A DNA stretch of 64,000 bases from Erpobdella octoculata (lineage: Eukaryota; Annelida; Clitellata; Hirudinida; Erpobdellidae), in assembly GCA_963978895.1 (NCBI GenBank), contig OZ022241.1, positions 1,021,541 through 1,085,540 on the forward strand, given 5' to 3'. Made by a program: the position numbers and the translations under genes. The stretch's first letter is position 1. Every line of letters begins with the position of its first letter. Positions 1 to 13,593 of this stretch are shown one piece after another. Under the pieces are notes generated by a model, which ran no database searches, was not told the origin of the DNA, and saw only the letters and a list, made by a program, of their open reading frames with translations.

Positions 1-3000
1 AAACCTCAAAGAAATTTAGCAGAAAAAACTGAACAGCCGAAACGACTGCTTGTGCTCGCAAAACTTTTAATCGCTAGAAAAATGAAACTTGAGAAAAGCC
101 GTATTATCGAGTATAACGAGTGAAATTTTAAGTTGAAAAAATAGAGAGAGAGAGAGAGTAAAGTGAATGTTCTGAACGTACACAAGGAAAGTCGAGTACT
201 GAAGACTGTATTTAAGGCTACAACTGATTCGATTATTTTCCTATTTTTCAGCTTGATTGTAAAATTTTCAGCGAAAGAAAACTCGAAAAACATGAAAAAA
301 ACGCAACGAGCAATCGGTTGAATATTTGCTTTTTGCCCCCCTCCAGAAAAAAATGTCGGACCCGAAACGAAACAGATTTAAAAAAAAAAAACATTTTAGG
401 AGGAACAAAAAAATCATTGAACTTACATTGGAAATTAATATAAAGAGTCAAACACAGTTCAAATTTATTTGCTTATAATATGACTGATCATCTAAAAATG
501 AACTAAAAGAATTCAAAGTTAGAAAACATTATATACATATATATATATATAATGTTTACAACACCAACAAAAAATTTATTATTAAAAAAAAAAACGTTAT
601 CAAACAGTGAAAAACTACAAAAACACTTCACGATTAATATTTTCAATGAGAAGTAAAATTCATAAATCAACATATCAAGCAGAAAAAGTCACAAAATTCT
701 ATTATTAATCAATCCTTAATAAATTATTAACTAATTTTGTTTTAAACTAAAATAGAACTAACTCACTAAAAGCATAAAAATCTAACCTCTACTTACTATA
801 CTAATCACTATTCAATGCAACAAATTATTGGTAAATATATAAGATGCCTTGCCTTAAGTCTTAAAGCCAGCCGAATTCTTTATAGTCCTGTTCAGTTTCT
901 TTCTTTTTTTATTTTAGTTATTGTTGTCTACTGCTGGGACTGACTAACTCAGTTCTAACCAACAAAGCCACAGAGCTTTTCTTAAATCAGCGCAGCGCTA
1001 TCCGAAGGCACTAAAAACCGAAATACAAGCATAAAAATCAGGCCGGGTCGTTAAATTACTAAAAAGTTTGCCGTTAAGAACCGAAAAGCGGCCGTCTACA
1101 CTCTACATAAAGGGGGCACCATTTCCGTTGCTTGATGACTGTTTTAGCGCGTAGTTGTAAATTTGCAGGAAACAATCAGCCAGCAAGAAAAATTAAGATT
1201 CTGAAATTCTGAAAAAAGCAATCGACTCACTTTATTCATTCTTGAAATTACTCCGAAATGTCTCCTATCGTCACATTTTTTGAGAGAATTAACAAAAAAA
1301 ACTTTGTCCTTTGCACAACACGAAGACTCTAAATATGCAGAAGACGGATTTTATACTTTATGACTAAATTTAGCTAAACTGCTTTGTTTTCACATCAGTG
1401 CACGTATTCATTTTTTGTATTAATTTACAATTACAAAATATTTGAATGTCTGGCTTTTAAAAGATAAAATTGGTTTCAAGGCGAAATAATCCTTGCTATG
1501 CTATAACTTGCCTTTAACATTTGTAGGTACTAGTATGAGCTTAGACAGATCTAGCAGATTGTATTGAGTTTTATAGGAATTCATGTTTGATGTTTTAGAA
1601 TTGTCTTCATGACACTTAAAATTGTTCTAGCGCCTAAACGGTTCGTCGTCCTATAGCAAAAATGAAAAAAAATGACGTTATTCCGTGTAATGAAAATCAC
1701 AAGCGTACAAGATTTGGACAAAAAAAACTTAAAGCTTCATCAAAACGGACTGGAAATTCGGGCAAAAATCTAAAAATAGTAATAAATATTCGAACAAAAC
1801 ATTTTAAAATTCTTCAAAATTACCTGCCCTTCTTTCCCGGTCGTCAGCTTTTAAGAAAAAATTGAAAACTTAAAAAAATCTTTAATTCTTAAAAATTATC
1901 TGCGACCATGAGCGTCATTTTAGCAAAAACAAATGTTAAAAACAACACAACATGTTTTCACAAACTAGCACATTCTAAAAATCTATGCTTTTAATGCTAA
2001 ACTATTCCTCCAAAAATAGCTTCTGCTGCACACGGCGCTATATAAATTGTCGTTTTTAATAATAATAATAATAATAGTCCTAGGTAGGTACTGTTCCAAT
2101 TTTTTTTTCAAAACCTTATACAATTTTTTCTCCTGAAATACCTGATGACCGTAACGGGTAAGTCGTAGATACTTTTCCCAAACTTCGTAACTATTTAAAA
2201 AAAAGAAACAAATTATGGAAACCTGCCTCTTGCATTCTCAAAAGACGCCATTTTCTACGACTACCCCCCCCCCCTACACTCTCCGTCTGACCATTGATCA
2301 TTTTTAGAAAAACTATTTTAAATAAAAATAAAAATAATAAGGTACGACTATCCTGCCACCTCTTTTTAGAAGAAAAAACGAGGCACAAACGACAGTCATG
2401 CATTAGTAATGTAGCATTTCAATAAAGGGCTAAACTAATATGGGGCCGCCCACACCCTATTCCCGGCATTTCGACTAAGAGAGACTTTTGCAATAATGTT
2501 AGATACTTTAAATTTTTCTTCAGCTCAAATTAAAAGAGAAAGAAATCAAAAGCTCCCACATATTTGGTTGCACCGCTTAAAAAGATATAGGAATTTTATT
2601 AGAAAATAGTCAAAATTTAAATTTATTATTTATTATAGAAAAAAACTCAATAAAAACTTAATTATATACATCCAGATCATTACTTGTTTTCTAAAAAAGC
2701 AAACAGACAGAAAATGAGATGTTCATCTGATATAAAAAATGAAAATAATGACTCGACTGATAAAATGTTTTGGTTGACGCAAACGGGATTTAAATGAGGC
2801 AACCAATCAGTCAGTTTTTATAATATATCATTCTAAATCTACAATTTTAACATGTTTTTTTTCATATAATTTAGCGATTTTCAACGTAGCTTGAGTATAA
2901 GGCGCGGGTGTCTAGGTCAAGGCCACGACATGCGTGTAGAGGTTCTTCTATTATTCAATCAGCTAAGCAAATTTCGAACGCTCAAACTAATAAAACATAA

Positions 3001-3308
3001 AAAATACAAATATACAAGACTAAAGCATACATGGGATAATATAAACATGAACTTCAATATCGTATGCATTGGTCGAGAAAGATGCATAGCAATTACCCTA
3101 TTCATATTGTGCAACTGCTACGATGTATAACTTACGATAGGCATCAACAAGATTTCTTTTCTATCTCTATCCTAACAATTTTATGAGGAGCCGTTAAATT
3201 ACAAGTAAGAAGTTAAAAAGTTTTTAAAAAAAATGAATGAATACTACAACTGGAGGAATGATCTATGATTTGCGGTAGCCTTTACGAGAGTTGGTTTTCA
3301 TTGGTAGA
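1..3308. other. AT-rich stretch with no recognised gene
   Basis: Both strands hold only short open frames of biased composition, none with similarity I recognise. There is a short TA run near 535-552 and an AAT run near 2057-2075. Around 2140-2170 the text matches, in reverse, the 'accacccc-ggtcatcagc' core shared by MITE relics elsewhere in the window. This is the downstream flank of the minus-strand K+ channel, so its 3' UTR should lie in the last part of the stretch. I could not fix a polyadenylation site. Confidence 0.5.
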
Positions 3309-6017
3309 TCAGACTTTGAGAGATCTGGTCCTTTCTTGTCTTTTTTTGAGGCTTCTAGTGAGGCTACCCAAATCAATGGAGCCTCTCTTTGTCGACAAGA
3401 CATCCGGATTTACAGGAACCATTAAGTTGTTTGACTTGTTCGTGCGATGCTCATGGTGCCCGGTTTCGTCCCTGAACTCTTTCGACTTTATGATTTTGCG
3501 GACTCTCGGCCAGATGCTTTGAGAGCCGTTTCGCTTCGACAAGCCGGTAGCGAAGCCGATCAGGTTCTGACCGCTCTTTTTATTACCGGCGGATTTTTTA
3601 CTGGCAAAATCCTTGGCGCTGCAGTACGGCATGTTTTCGACTGGGAGAACGTTGTCGAATCGAGTGAAATCTATTTCGTACTTTCCATTCTGCCTCTGAT
3701 AAGTCAGCAGAGGTGCCAGATGGTGACCCCAGAGTATCTCCGAGGGCAGATAGCTGGCCCTGAACTGAGCCGTCATGCCGGTATGTTCGATGGTCCCTTC
3801 GAGGACTATGACAATTTCGAATTTAGCCTCAACCAGCTGTTCCATGGAAAAATTCCAGAGAGGACTCTTGTCGTCAATCCTATGGACCATGGTCACCGGC
3901 CATATCAGTAGCACGGAAGCATCGCTGGAGTTCTGATCCATCTCCAGCTCCATGGTGTGCTGTGAATGCGGGTTCAGTTTTTCTTCGCCGTCTTTCGACT
4001 TGATGACGAGGGCCCTGATTGAAGTCCCGATCAAATATGATCTGTGGTAATTTAATAAGAAAAAAAACGGTTAGCAAAACAATGATTTACTTTAAGCATC
4101 TTAATTATTTTTTTACCTATTATTATTTTAAACTGAATAATAAACTTTTAAAAGCTCAAGATGATTCAATAAATTTCTTTTAGTTTCACGTTTCCATGTA
4201 TAGGGTGGTCTAAAAGTAGGTTTTAAGTTGTTAAACTAGTCTACGTAATAACTGTAAACCTATTTTGACCACCCTGTATATCTCTTCTCAAACCACCCCC
4301 AAGGTAACTTTACATATCTTCGCATCTGCAAACCTATTTTAGGCCACCCCGTAAATCTCTCAATACTACCACCAAGGTAACTTTACATACCTTCGCATAT
4401 CGCCGACTCGAAACAGTAGACAGTACTCTTCGTCCCGCTGGCAGATGACCGCGTACCGACTGAACATGACCGTGTGAGCTCGCGACTTCGGCCTGCACAG
4501 CTTCGAATAGACTATACCCGTCATGAGCGACTGAAGCAATATGCCGATGAGAGCTTGGATGACCATCAGCGTCATACCCGATGAGCAATTCGAAGTTATG
4601 TATCGAGTTCCGTACCCGATCGTCTGCTGCGTCTCTACAGAAAAGAGCAGAGCCGTTACAAAGCTGTGGACTCCGTCAACGCAAGGCGTCGTAGTCGAGA
4701 CAGTTGTCGCTATGAATTCCGTTGCATTGAAAGCTTCTTCTGTAGTCGTCATCGATGTTGAACTAGAAGAAATATTGAGCGTGCTGGAATCGTTCCAAGA
4801 CGATTCTAAACGAAGAGTTGAGATGTTGAAAAAAGTCTCCTCTATTTCCAAACGGTCGCTAGCCCCGGTGCTGCGATCCCCGTTCACAAAAGCCATCAAC
4901 CACCACAGCAGAGCAAATAAGAACCAACTGCCGACGAAAGTCATCGCAAAAACGATCAGGTTGTATCGCCAGCGGAGATCCAGAAGCGTCGTGAAGAGGT
5001 CGCGATACCAGCTGTAGTGACGACTGGGAACGTTTTTGGCCACCACGCTGCACTCGCCACCCTTTAGGATCAGCCGCTCGGTTTGGCGTTTGGCGAAGCG
5101 GCGACCCTGTTCGGCCATCAGGTCGGCTCTGCGTCTTGTCGGACTAGCGGGGTGGGCAGAGAGGCGGGAGATGCTGGCCGCATTGGAGCTCTAAATTAAA
5201 ATAAAATAAAATAAACGAATTAAATAATTTAGTGGATTATTATTTTTAAAAATATAGAAAATTACGAGAGATTCTAATATTCCTCTCTCATCAAAATCAA
5301 AAAAAAAAGAAAAGGGAGAGAAAAAAAGGAAGGAAGGGAGAGAGAAAGAAATAAAGAGAGAGAAGAAGTGAAATTGACCATCAATGCAATAAAATGTTCC
5401 CTAACATGTGAGGCTCTTGCTAGTTTCGATTCACTGATTTGACCATTTGTCAACCCTGTTAGGACCAGGCCATCTGCAGCCGATGGGCCGTTTTCAACTT
5501 CAGGCGAGTTTGAGTGAAACACCTCGTCGTCATCGCTGATCACACGTGGCACGGCAGCTGGAGGGAGCTGGCTTTGATCTTCTACACTCTGCGGCATCGT
5601 GCTGACGACGAACCTATTCGAGATTCTTCTGACTCGCTTGGCACCGTCTTCGGAGGTGGCGGCGTCTGGTTGCTGACTAGATTGATGATCGGCACTCGTG
5701 CAGCTGTCTCGGGACAGCGAAGGTGAACCAGGAAGACTGGTGGTGCAAGCAGACTGGACGAAATCAGCAGCATTGCTGCTCCTAGCGTTCGGTTGAGCTT
5801 TGGAGTAATTGTCGGCATCGTCATCGGCCGTAGTTATGACGATGGCTGGAGCTGCCGAAAGCTCCATATCTATTACGAAATGCCCAGTACTATTGTTGCA
5901 GTCGTCGATGACCTGACCCAGAAGGGGAACGTTTGCTCCGGACTGGTGACCTTTGACACGGTCATCACTAGAAGTCGCCACTTGTGAGTATTTTGGTCTT
6001 TGGAAGTTGCTTTCCAT
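3309..6017 (-). CDS. Kir: Inward-rectifier K+ channel (Kir/Irk), three exons, complete
   Basis: Plasma-membrane inward-rectifier K+ channel subunit; the family works as tetramers gated by PIP2. Minus-strand exons are 6017-5406 (ATG at 6017), 5190-4391 and 4041-3309 (TGA). The joins are in phase and give 714 residues. TM1 is about residues 278-306, the pore helix with filter TIGYGTR is at 394-400, and TM2 is about 411-433, followed by RPKSR, the usual PIP2-binding stretch. The cytoplasmic domain carries typical Kir motifs (RVGDMR; SYLPSEILWGH). The conserved extracellular cysteine pair is present (about 374 and 406, the usual spacing of 32). Oddities: about 228 residues precede the usual Kir start region (typically about 80 before TM1 in total). 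About 50 extra Ser/Thr-rich residues with four N-glycosylation sequons lie between TM1 and the first cysteine. The TM2 rectification position is Gln (about 424), not Asp/Glu. The first donor (GTTAGG) is the least certain boundary. Upstream 5' UTR exons were not found. Confidence 0.93.
4197..4281. mobile_element. Short mariner-like MITE in Kir intron 2
   Basis: The left end reads tatagggtggtctaaaagta and the right end, reversed, reads tatacagggtggtcaaaata, giving inverted ends of about 25 bp around a core of roughly 35 bp. The GGGTGGTC-AAAA pattern next to TA is typical of mariner/Tc1 termini, whose target site is TA. No transposase is present. A third copy of the terminal sequence occurs inside the adjacent tandem duplication (about 4335-4360), so the element and the duplication are linked. 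Confidence 0.55.
4256..4403. repeat. 74-bp tandem duplication across the Kir exon 2 splice donor
   Basis: Two diverged copies stand side by side: 4256-4329, wholly intronic, and 4330-4403, which contains the last bases of exon 2 and its donor. Both hold 'ccaaggtaactttacata' followed by 'cttcgcat'. On the minus strand the used donor reads GCGAAG|GTATGT; the intronic copy reads GCGAAGATATGT, so its GT has become AT. The extra copy is a decoy exon end that has lost its donor. Confidence 0.75.
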
Positions 6018-6740
6018 GAGCTTATCTAATGGATTGAAATTTAGTTTAAGTGGTTATTATTGATTTAATAGAAATGGTAAATATACAAAGAATTGTTATA
6101 ACTTTACGATGACGAGGATGATAATGATTAATTAAAGTGGTAGGAAATTTTATTACGGGAGTAAAATTGCTGACGATAACAATAGCAATCATTCTACATA
6201 AAGTGAGAGCTGGTAACTGATTCAATGGGTCTACGAGTTTTTCAAAGTTTTGAATCGCTGTAATAAACAAACAACATAGGTACATACAAGCATACAAGCA
6301 TACAACCCATGTTCGGCCATGCTTTATTGTCTGGTATAATCCGTACGAACCACTCGCTTCAGAAAATCGCGTCAACAACTACAATGCGACGACGAGGCCG
6401 TAAGTCATCTACAGGCTTTGTCGTCGTGACATGGCACTTTGACATAGCTTTCTAATTTCAGGACGCTTCAAATGAAATCTCAAATATAATTATGCAAAAT
6501 ATGCATTAAGAATATACTGCCGGGACCGGTTGCCTGCTGCGCGTATTCGTGCCAGTTCAAGCAGGAATTTATTAATTCACGACGTATATTAGATTAATAC
6601 TAGGCAACCACAAAAATCGGTATTAAGTATTTATAAAAATGCTGAAATACTAAGATCAAAATATATTTTTGTGGTTTTTTTTGCCTGTCGGTACTCTACT
6701 ACTTTCCATAGTTTACACTTGTGTAATCAGTAGTACCAGT

Positions 6741-6779
6741 CATGGAATTCTAGATATACAGTTTATCTAGAATTCCATG
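6741..6779. repeat. Perfect 16-bp inverted repeat with 7-base loop
   Basis: Left arm CATGGAATTCTAGATA (6741-6756), loop tacagtt, right arm its exact reverse complement (6764-6779). There is no T run after it and no gene nearby, so a terminator role is not implied. The inner TCTAGATA is shared with the palindrome at 20497-20522. Confidence 0.9.
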
Positions 6780-6823
6780 TATCAACACACAAAACAGCAA
6801 AACAGAAAATCCTAATATATTGA

Positions 6824-7030
6824 CAAATTCCACAAAAAACCCCGACTATAAAAACCCTGAAGATAGCTGTTGTAGTTTTAGGGAAACTAGTAGAGAGATC
6901 TCTTTCTACACTTGCTTCATTTAATAAATTGCACAAAAAACCCCCGATTACAAAAACCCTACAGATAGGTATGGCAGTTTTAAGGAAACGAGAATTCTTC
7001 TACAACATTGCATCACTTAAAAACGTATTT
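6824..7030. repeat. Diverged tandem duplication of about 105 bp
   Basis: Two consecutive units share the order 'ca(c)aaaaaacccc(c)ga', 'aaaaaccct', 'agata', 'agtttta-ggaaac' and 'ttctaca-ttgc', with several substitutions and small gaps. No coding potential is evident. Confidence 0.65.
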
Positions 7031-9340
7031 GAGAATTTGTTTACTAGAGAACATTTGGTGGTTTAATTTTTATATATTTGTACCTACATTTCACATCAAT
7101 GGTGGAATCTATTTAAAACATATTGACTAAAATCCAGAGGAAATTATACATTTAAATGAAGTTGCTCATTTGTCCACACCTGATCTAAAATAGTTTTGTT
7201 TTTGACATTTTCGAAAATAAAATAGAATTCCTATCAAATTTGTTTTGTTAAGTAAACTCAAGTATATAAGAAATTAAAATAGCAAGGCTTAAATAATCTG
7301 CCGGGCTAGCTGGCTACTGTGCAGCCTTCGTCTCACCCTTGACCCGATATTGATTGTTTAATATCCAATCCACTATCCAGTGGCATGGGGCTATAGTGTG
7401 AGGTGAGCGGCCGTCTCCCCCCAGAAGAACATTAGTTGTGCCCTTCATTGAGAGATCACGTGATAAGGTATTACTTGGATGTCGTACCGCATTTTACCTC
7501 CAAAAACAGTTGATGACCTGGAGTGGAGAAAGGTAGTAGTTGTACCTTATTTTCAGCAACATTTCCCAAAAAGTACCAAACTTTTTATCTAAAAATGGTC
7601 TATGGCCTAAAGGTGATTTTTTGTCCTTCCTTATTTATAGGAGTGAGCTAAGAATAATTATTTATAAATCTCCATTAAAAATCGAGTCTCCATAACTTAG
7701 GAGCCCCTTAAAACAGGCGACCATCGACTTGGGGGGGGGGTTCGGGAAGAGGTGGTAACCACAGCACTTCATGTATAAATAGATGATTATAGTTAATATT
7801 TACCCAGTCAAGGCCAGTTCTACGGACGTAGAGTATACTGTAAAATGTTGATGTCTGTCGGAAACCAGCATAGAAAATATATTTAAAAAGAAAAACTTAA
7901 AAAACTTAGTCAAATAAAGATTGTTTTAAAAATATGTTTATTTTACTAAGAGCGATGTTAAGCAGAAAAGCATGCATAAAATTATGTTAGATTTAAGATT
8001 ATAATCAAGTTTTCATCAGAAATTACCAAGGATCCCGATTTCCGGTACAAGGTAAATCTGAAGTATAAACACCAAAATACCCATTTCATCGCGGAAGATA
8101 TTTGTGCACCATATGTGATTATCTGTCATTAAAAGCATGATTATCAGACAGAAGAAGGCGTTTAATCATGTGATTAGAGTGACACCTATTATAGGCTATA
8201 TGATAAGTCAAGTTAGTGTCTCTAATGTGAATGTAACATCTGAATAAATATCAAATTTCCATCATTAAACATCTAAAACAGGCGACAGATGTATGAATGA
8301 ACTATGCAGACAGGCCGTTAATTCAGCCATTGTCAAAGGAAAGTAAGAAACGGGATAGCGACGACGCCAGATTTAAAGAAATCCATAAAAGTACTCTCGA
8401 GAGACGACAATACAACAATACGGACATTTATAGAACTCTTCCTAAAATGATCTGCGTGCTGATCTTTTCATGCTTTGCGAGAAGAAGGCACGAGGCACGA
8501 TTTCATTCACCACTAAAAAGCCTGAAAAGCCAGCGCGAGTTAAGAGTTGAATTTCGAGTCCTTGATGTTGACGCCAGCCGTAGTTGATCGACTAAGCTAT
8601 GCTGCACTTCCAGCTGAGCCGCTCTAGCTAGTCTATTATAGCTTTGTAAGAAAGTTCGAAATTATTAAACAGCTCTTGAAAAAGCCGATTCGCTAGAGCT
8701 TCGGATTTGAATGCAAAAAGTATAATCGGCTCAACTTGCATTCCCTGTCTAGTAGCTCGTGTTATGGGAAACTTAGCGGGTATACAATATACGTGTATAT
8801 AATCGTCTCCCCTCCTTGGGGCTTGTAATACCCAGCTTCACCGGGCTCAGTGTTTGAAGCGATAGCTACTGTAAATTGTCTGAATTTTCTGGCAAAATAG
8901 TATTTGATTAATATATTATTTGAATAAGTATTTGAAAGAAAAACAATTATATTGTTGTTTCGAGACAGGTAGAAAATTACTCTCCCTCTCATCTTGCTAA
9001 AGATGTCCGACAAACCCCAAGCATGCATATTGCATAGCCGCGTAGTCATGGTTAGTTAAGATCTTATTCGTACATGTACAAAGGAGTACAAGATTCCTTC
9101 GTCAGTACCTACGTACACAACTTTTAAATGTAGGCAAAGTTCACCATCAGTTAGCAATTATGCAAGTTATTTCTTTACTGAACATGAGTAACGGTAGATT
9201 AGTTTTTATTTACAGAAACCAAATCTTTTCCTTTATACTGATATCCTGAGATTTACATTTTTTAAGAGCGATCAAATAGAGATCGTCAACCATTGACAAG
9301 ATAAATTAGAAAAGAATGCGCACGTAGATGTCAACCTTCA

Positions 9341-9480
9341 TATTTACACTGAATGTAAAGTAAGTGTATAAACCCTCCTATTTACAATTAATGTAAAGTA
9401 AGTGTATAAAACCTCCTATTTACAATTAATGTAAAGTAAGTGATTAACCCTCCTATTTACAATGAATGTAAAGTAAATGT
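9341..9480. repeat. 38-bp tandem array, nearly four units
   Basis: Units begin at 9341, 9379, 9417 and 9454. Each contains tatttaca, then aatgtaaagtaagtg, then a spacer ending in cctcc. TTTACA and TGTAAA within a unit are near-complementary, so each unit could fold into a small hairpin. Confidence 0.85.
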
Positions 9481-10424
9481 ATGCAAACATTGTTATGTAA
9501 TAAAACCGAACAAAGTAACACAAACACTCTTCCGATCAAAATCAAGTTTACGAACAACTTTGAAACAAACGCGTCGATCATTAGAAACAAATTTCAATAC
9601 AAGAAATTCTACTTCAAACAGACGCCGCCAACTAGAGGTTCTCAAGGTAGTTCTTATGTTAATTTTATCCAGATGACTGGACGTCCAGGTGTGGCCTTAA
9701 CGTAATCCAGGTATTAATTAGGTAAACAAATTAAATTATCCTATGGGAATATGCAAAACGAGTGATCCGTAACAGAGGGTTCACATATCCGTATTAAACC
9801 GTCTATTTCGAGTTAATACGATAATAACTAAAATCTAAAATTCCCGCAAAAAGATCATTAAAAAAAACTCCAAAAACAGAACAGATTCTTACCCAGTGAT
9901 AAAAAACGACGTTTAATTATTAGAACTCAGCTCGATTCAAGATTGCGCAGGCAGTCACTGGAAAGGACCATTGCAAGTATTACTACTACGATAACGTCAG
10001 CATCACCAGAATAATGGCAAACTCGTACATCATCAGCAGGTGTTGTTGAAATCATTTTTCGAGAGTAGAATAAATCCAAATAAGCTTATATTCGTGTACG
10101 TGTTAATTACCGAATAATCACCAGTAGTATTCGCCTTAGATATCGAACGTACACATAGGTACACACCTAACTGAACACAGTTTGTCTGAAAAACTTTTTG
10201 ATAGAAATATTCCTGCGGCGATGTTCAACTTTCGTCCTCAGCGTAAGACAACCAGTCGAAACACACAAAAACAAAGCTTAAGAGCTGATGTTATTAATAA
10301 CGACGAAGATTATTACCATAAATATATACACTTGTAGTGTATATGTATATAGGTGCCGAATGTTAATGAGTAAGCGAACTCACTTAAGCACACACACACA
10401 AACATACACTTATACATATATACA

Positions 10425-10538
<114 letters not shown>

Positions 10539-10690
10539 TATTTATAATTAGGTGTTTATGAACAGCTGCGAACCAGAACCAGATCTGACAGATGGAAGGT
10601 GTCGCTGTATTATTCGGCATGAATGTGAGTGTTTGTGTACTTTGAAGTCTGAGCTGGATGATTTTGTGAGGAAGTTTTCTTAAACCGGAT

Positions 10691-10770
10691 TTTTAAGAGC
10701 AGTATTACAATTCATATTCTGTTTCATACCTTTTAAGAGCAGTATTACAATTTATATTCTGTTTAATACA
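10691..10770. repeat. 40-bp tandem direct duplication
   Basis: Two adjacent 40-bp units, each beginning ttttaagagcagtattacaa, differ at only a few positions, so the duplication is fairly recent. Confidence 0.85.
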
Positions 10771-13593
10771 TTTTTCATAACTTTTAAAATACAGCTTTTA
10801 ATTTTTTTTTATTGCGTCAGCTACTTCAGGCTTGCATTCACAAAAAAATATTGCTTGCTTACACTTATCGACCTTAATGGGATTTTTTATGAGACAATAA
10901 ACACATGATAAAAGTGTTGTTTTTAAAATAATAAATGTAGGTTATGTATATATTGTGTAGTTGTTTTTGTAATAATAATAGTAAGTTTTTTCAACGATTA
11001 TATCACTAATAAGAAATATCGTCTAAGCAAATTAAATTATGCAATTAACAGAGAGATTGCATGTCAATGTGGCGCATGTAAAAATCCGCTACGTGTTATG
11101 TGCTACTTTCTGTGAATGAAAAACTTTTTTATGAACGTATTTGAAAATGCCTTTTTATAAAACAACCATGGTAAACCGGGGAGTCAATGTTATGATATAA
11201 ACATGTTTTGCTGATAATTTTCAAAGCCTAAAGTATTGAAAATTGGTACCCCACGGTCCGCCAAGAAATGATTTCTTCCTGAAGTATACTAGGCATAATA
11301 ATAATGTATATAAAGGTACCGACAACACAACCCGGTTGATACCTAAAATACCAACTAGATCAACACTTTTTAAATATATGCATGAGATATTTAATATGCA
11401 AAATACTAACTAGACCAACAATTTTTAAATATGCATGAGACGCCATACCGATCGAGTTTGTTCAAGCGAACAGAATTAACTAAGAAGTCTATAAAATAAA
11501 AACAGAGAAAAAGTGAAACTCCACAGGCGCGTACATTATAAATTGAAATTAGCAGCTGCTCATAATAATACAATGACAAAATCGTTTGTTATTTGTATTC
11601 CGCTCCCATTGAGGACTTAATACCCTTTCGTCTTTTTTTCACGATTGAAAGAAAACCCGCAAAAAAAGCTACTAATCTAATAACAAAACAAAAAAAGTTA
11701 TGATGAAAAGTTATCTTACTTTCCGCTACGCAGTCAAAGATCCATTAAAAGATTTATAATCACAGTGTAACACTATGAACGCTTGATACTGTCAGACCTG
11801 GGCTTAGAGTGGTCCATCTATTTCCTCTTATTACTGCTGATTTGAGTGTCGCCATTCATGCGCGTATTTGAGTGTTTCTATTACTCAACATTTCGGCTGT
11901 GACATCCTGGTGTTATGAAAAAAAGCCTAATTTATTACACGACCTAAGGGAAAAACATTTCATAACACTTAATTTCAAATGCTAATCTTTAACTTCATTG
12001 AAGTACATAACAAATTATAAAATTGTTAAATATATATTGTGCGCACCGGCCTTATAAAATACATGAAGATGATTGCCATTAAAAGAAAGATTTAAACTTA
12101 TTCCAAGTGTTCCAATCAAACTTACTAGAGTTTCAGAGCATTTATTAACTTAATTACTAACTAACTTAACTAACTAACTAACTTACTAACTTACTAACTT
12201 TATTAACTTATTACTGTTTTTAAATACACGTGAAAAGGGTCAGTAGGTGTAGGTATGCCACCTGGTGCCAAAATGACCAGTTGCAACAACTTGACTTCGG
12301 TTTTTGCTGACTTGCCAAAACTAAAAAAAGTCAGACACACAAAAAGACTAACATATGGTCATTTTTTTTGGAACGGTTATTAAACATGTTTCCCTCCCTC
12401 TTTCTCGAAATATCTCTACGTTTACCAGCATAAATTTTCTCGCTATGAAGATGAACAGGTAAGCTAGGCCACAGATTGGTATACCTACCTACTCCCAGTA
12501 CTCCCAAGTTCCCGATAAGCTCTTATTATACACTGTGGGTGTTGGTGAAATCGTAAAACTAAGAAAATGACTAGTTTAATTAATGCCCGACGGCTCAAGT
12601 TTTCATGCTGTTAAAAATCTAACTCGAGTTTCTTTGATGACATTATCACTAATGATGATTAAAGAATAAAAGATTGAGGACTTTCGTCTTTGCTTACAAG
12701 TATAAATAACTCGGTAGTACACTTCGCTTACCTAGCGCTACTAAAGTTATTGTTTTGGAGACATAATTAGGCAGCCAGGATCAATCAGCTGTGTACGGCT
12801 CGATTCGGTATCGGCCGGTTCTAAGAATTTCTATCTTATGACTGGCTAATGAAGTGTGAAATGTGGCCTTGCAAAATTTTGAACATTCGAAGAAGTGTAA
12901 GGAGACGAATTGCGATTTAAATGTGTTTTTATATTGACGATGTAGGTACTGTTAATGAGATTTGAACGTGTTTGAAATTTTAGAAAGATCTTTAAAAGGG
13001 CGAGTTTACGCTAAAGAGAGCGTCTCCATAGCGTCAGCAGTCAAAAACGCTTGAACTGATTTGCACTGAACAGTAATTTGCGTTCCAGCTTCCAACCCCA
13101 AATAAACAGAAATAGGTAGGCACAAACTATTTTTTAGTTAAACTTTTACAAACTTAACTAAATGACTTTATTCAAACTTTTAGTTGCAACCAATGCAAAA
13201 AATGTTCAATTAAACTGCAAAAAATAATTAAACTTTTTCTCAACTTTAAAAAAAATTTGGGTGCATTTTTTTCGTCAAATATCATTATTAAAGATTGCAA
13301 TGACTCAATGTGAGACATTTATAATTTCTAACACAGTTTCTTCGCCAGTTAATGTTTGACGGCGCCAGAACTGAAAGGTTTAAAAGTGGTGCAGAATAGA
13401 GTATTGCACAGGCCGATTTTGCCCGGCAATTTGTACACGATCAAATTTCTATATAGGCAAAAAATCTTTTCCCAGCCAGACGGGGTATTTCCAGTACTTT
13501 TCTAAAACTTTATGGAAAAGTATTTTTCGATTTTTAGAACTAAGAAACAATTTCATTACATTTTTTTCTAGGAAGTAAAACTTTTCCATCGAT

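Noticed and set aside
8297..8587. 96-residue plus-strand frame in AT-rich DNA
   Set aside because: Charged but without recognisable domain, start context or neighbouring exons.
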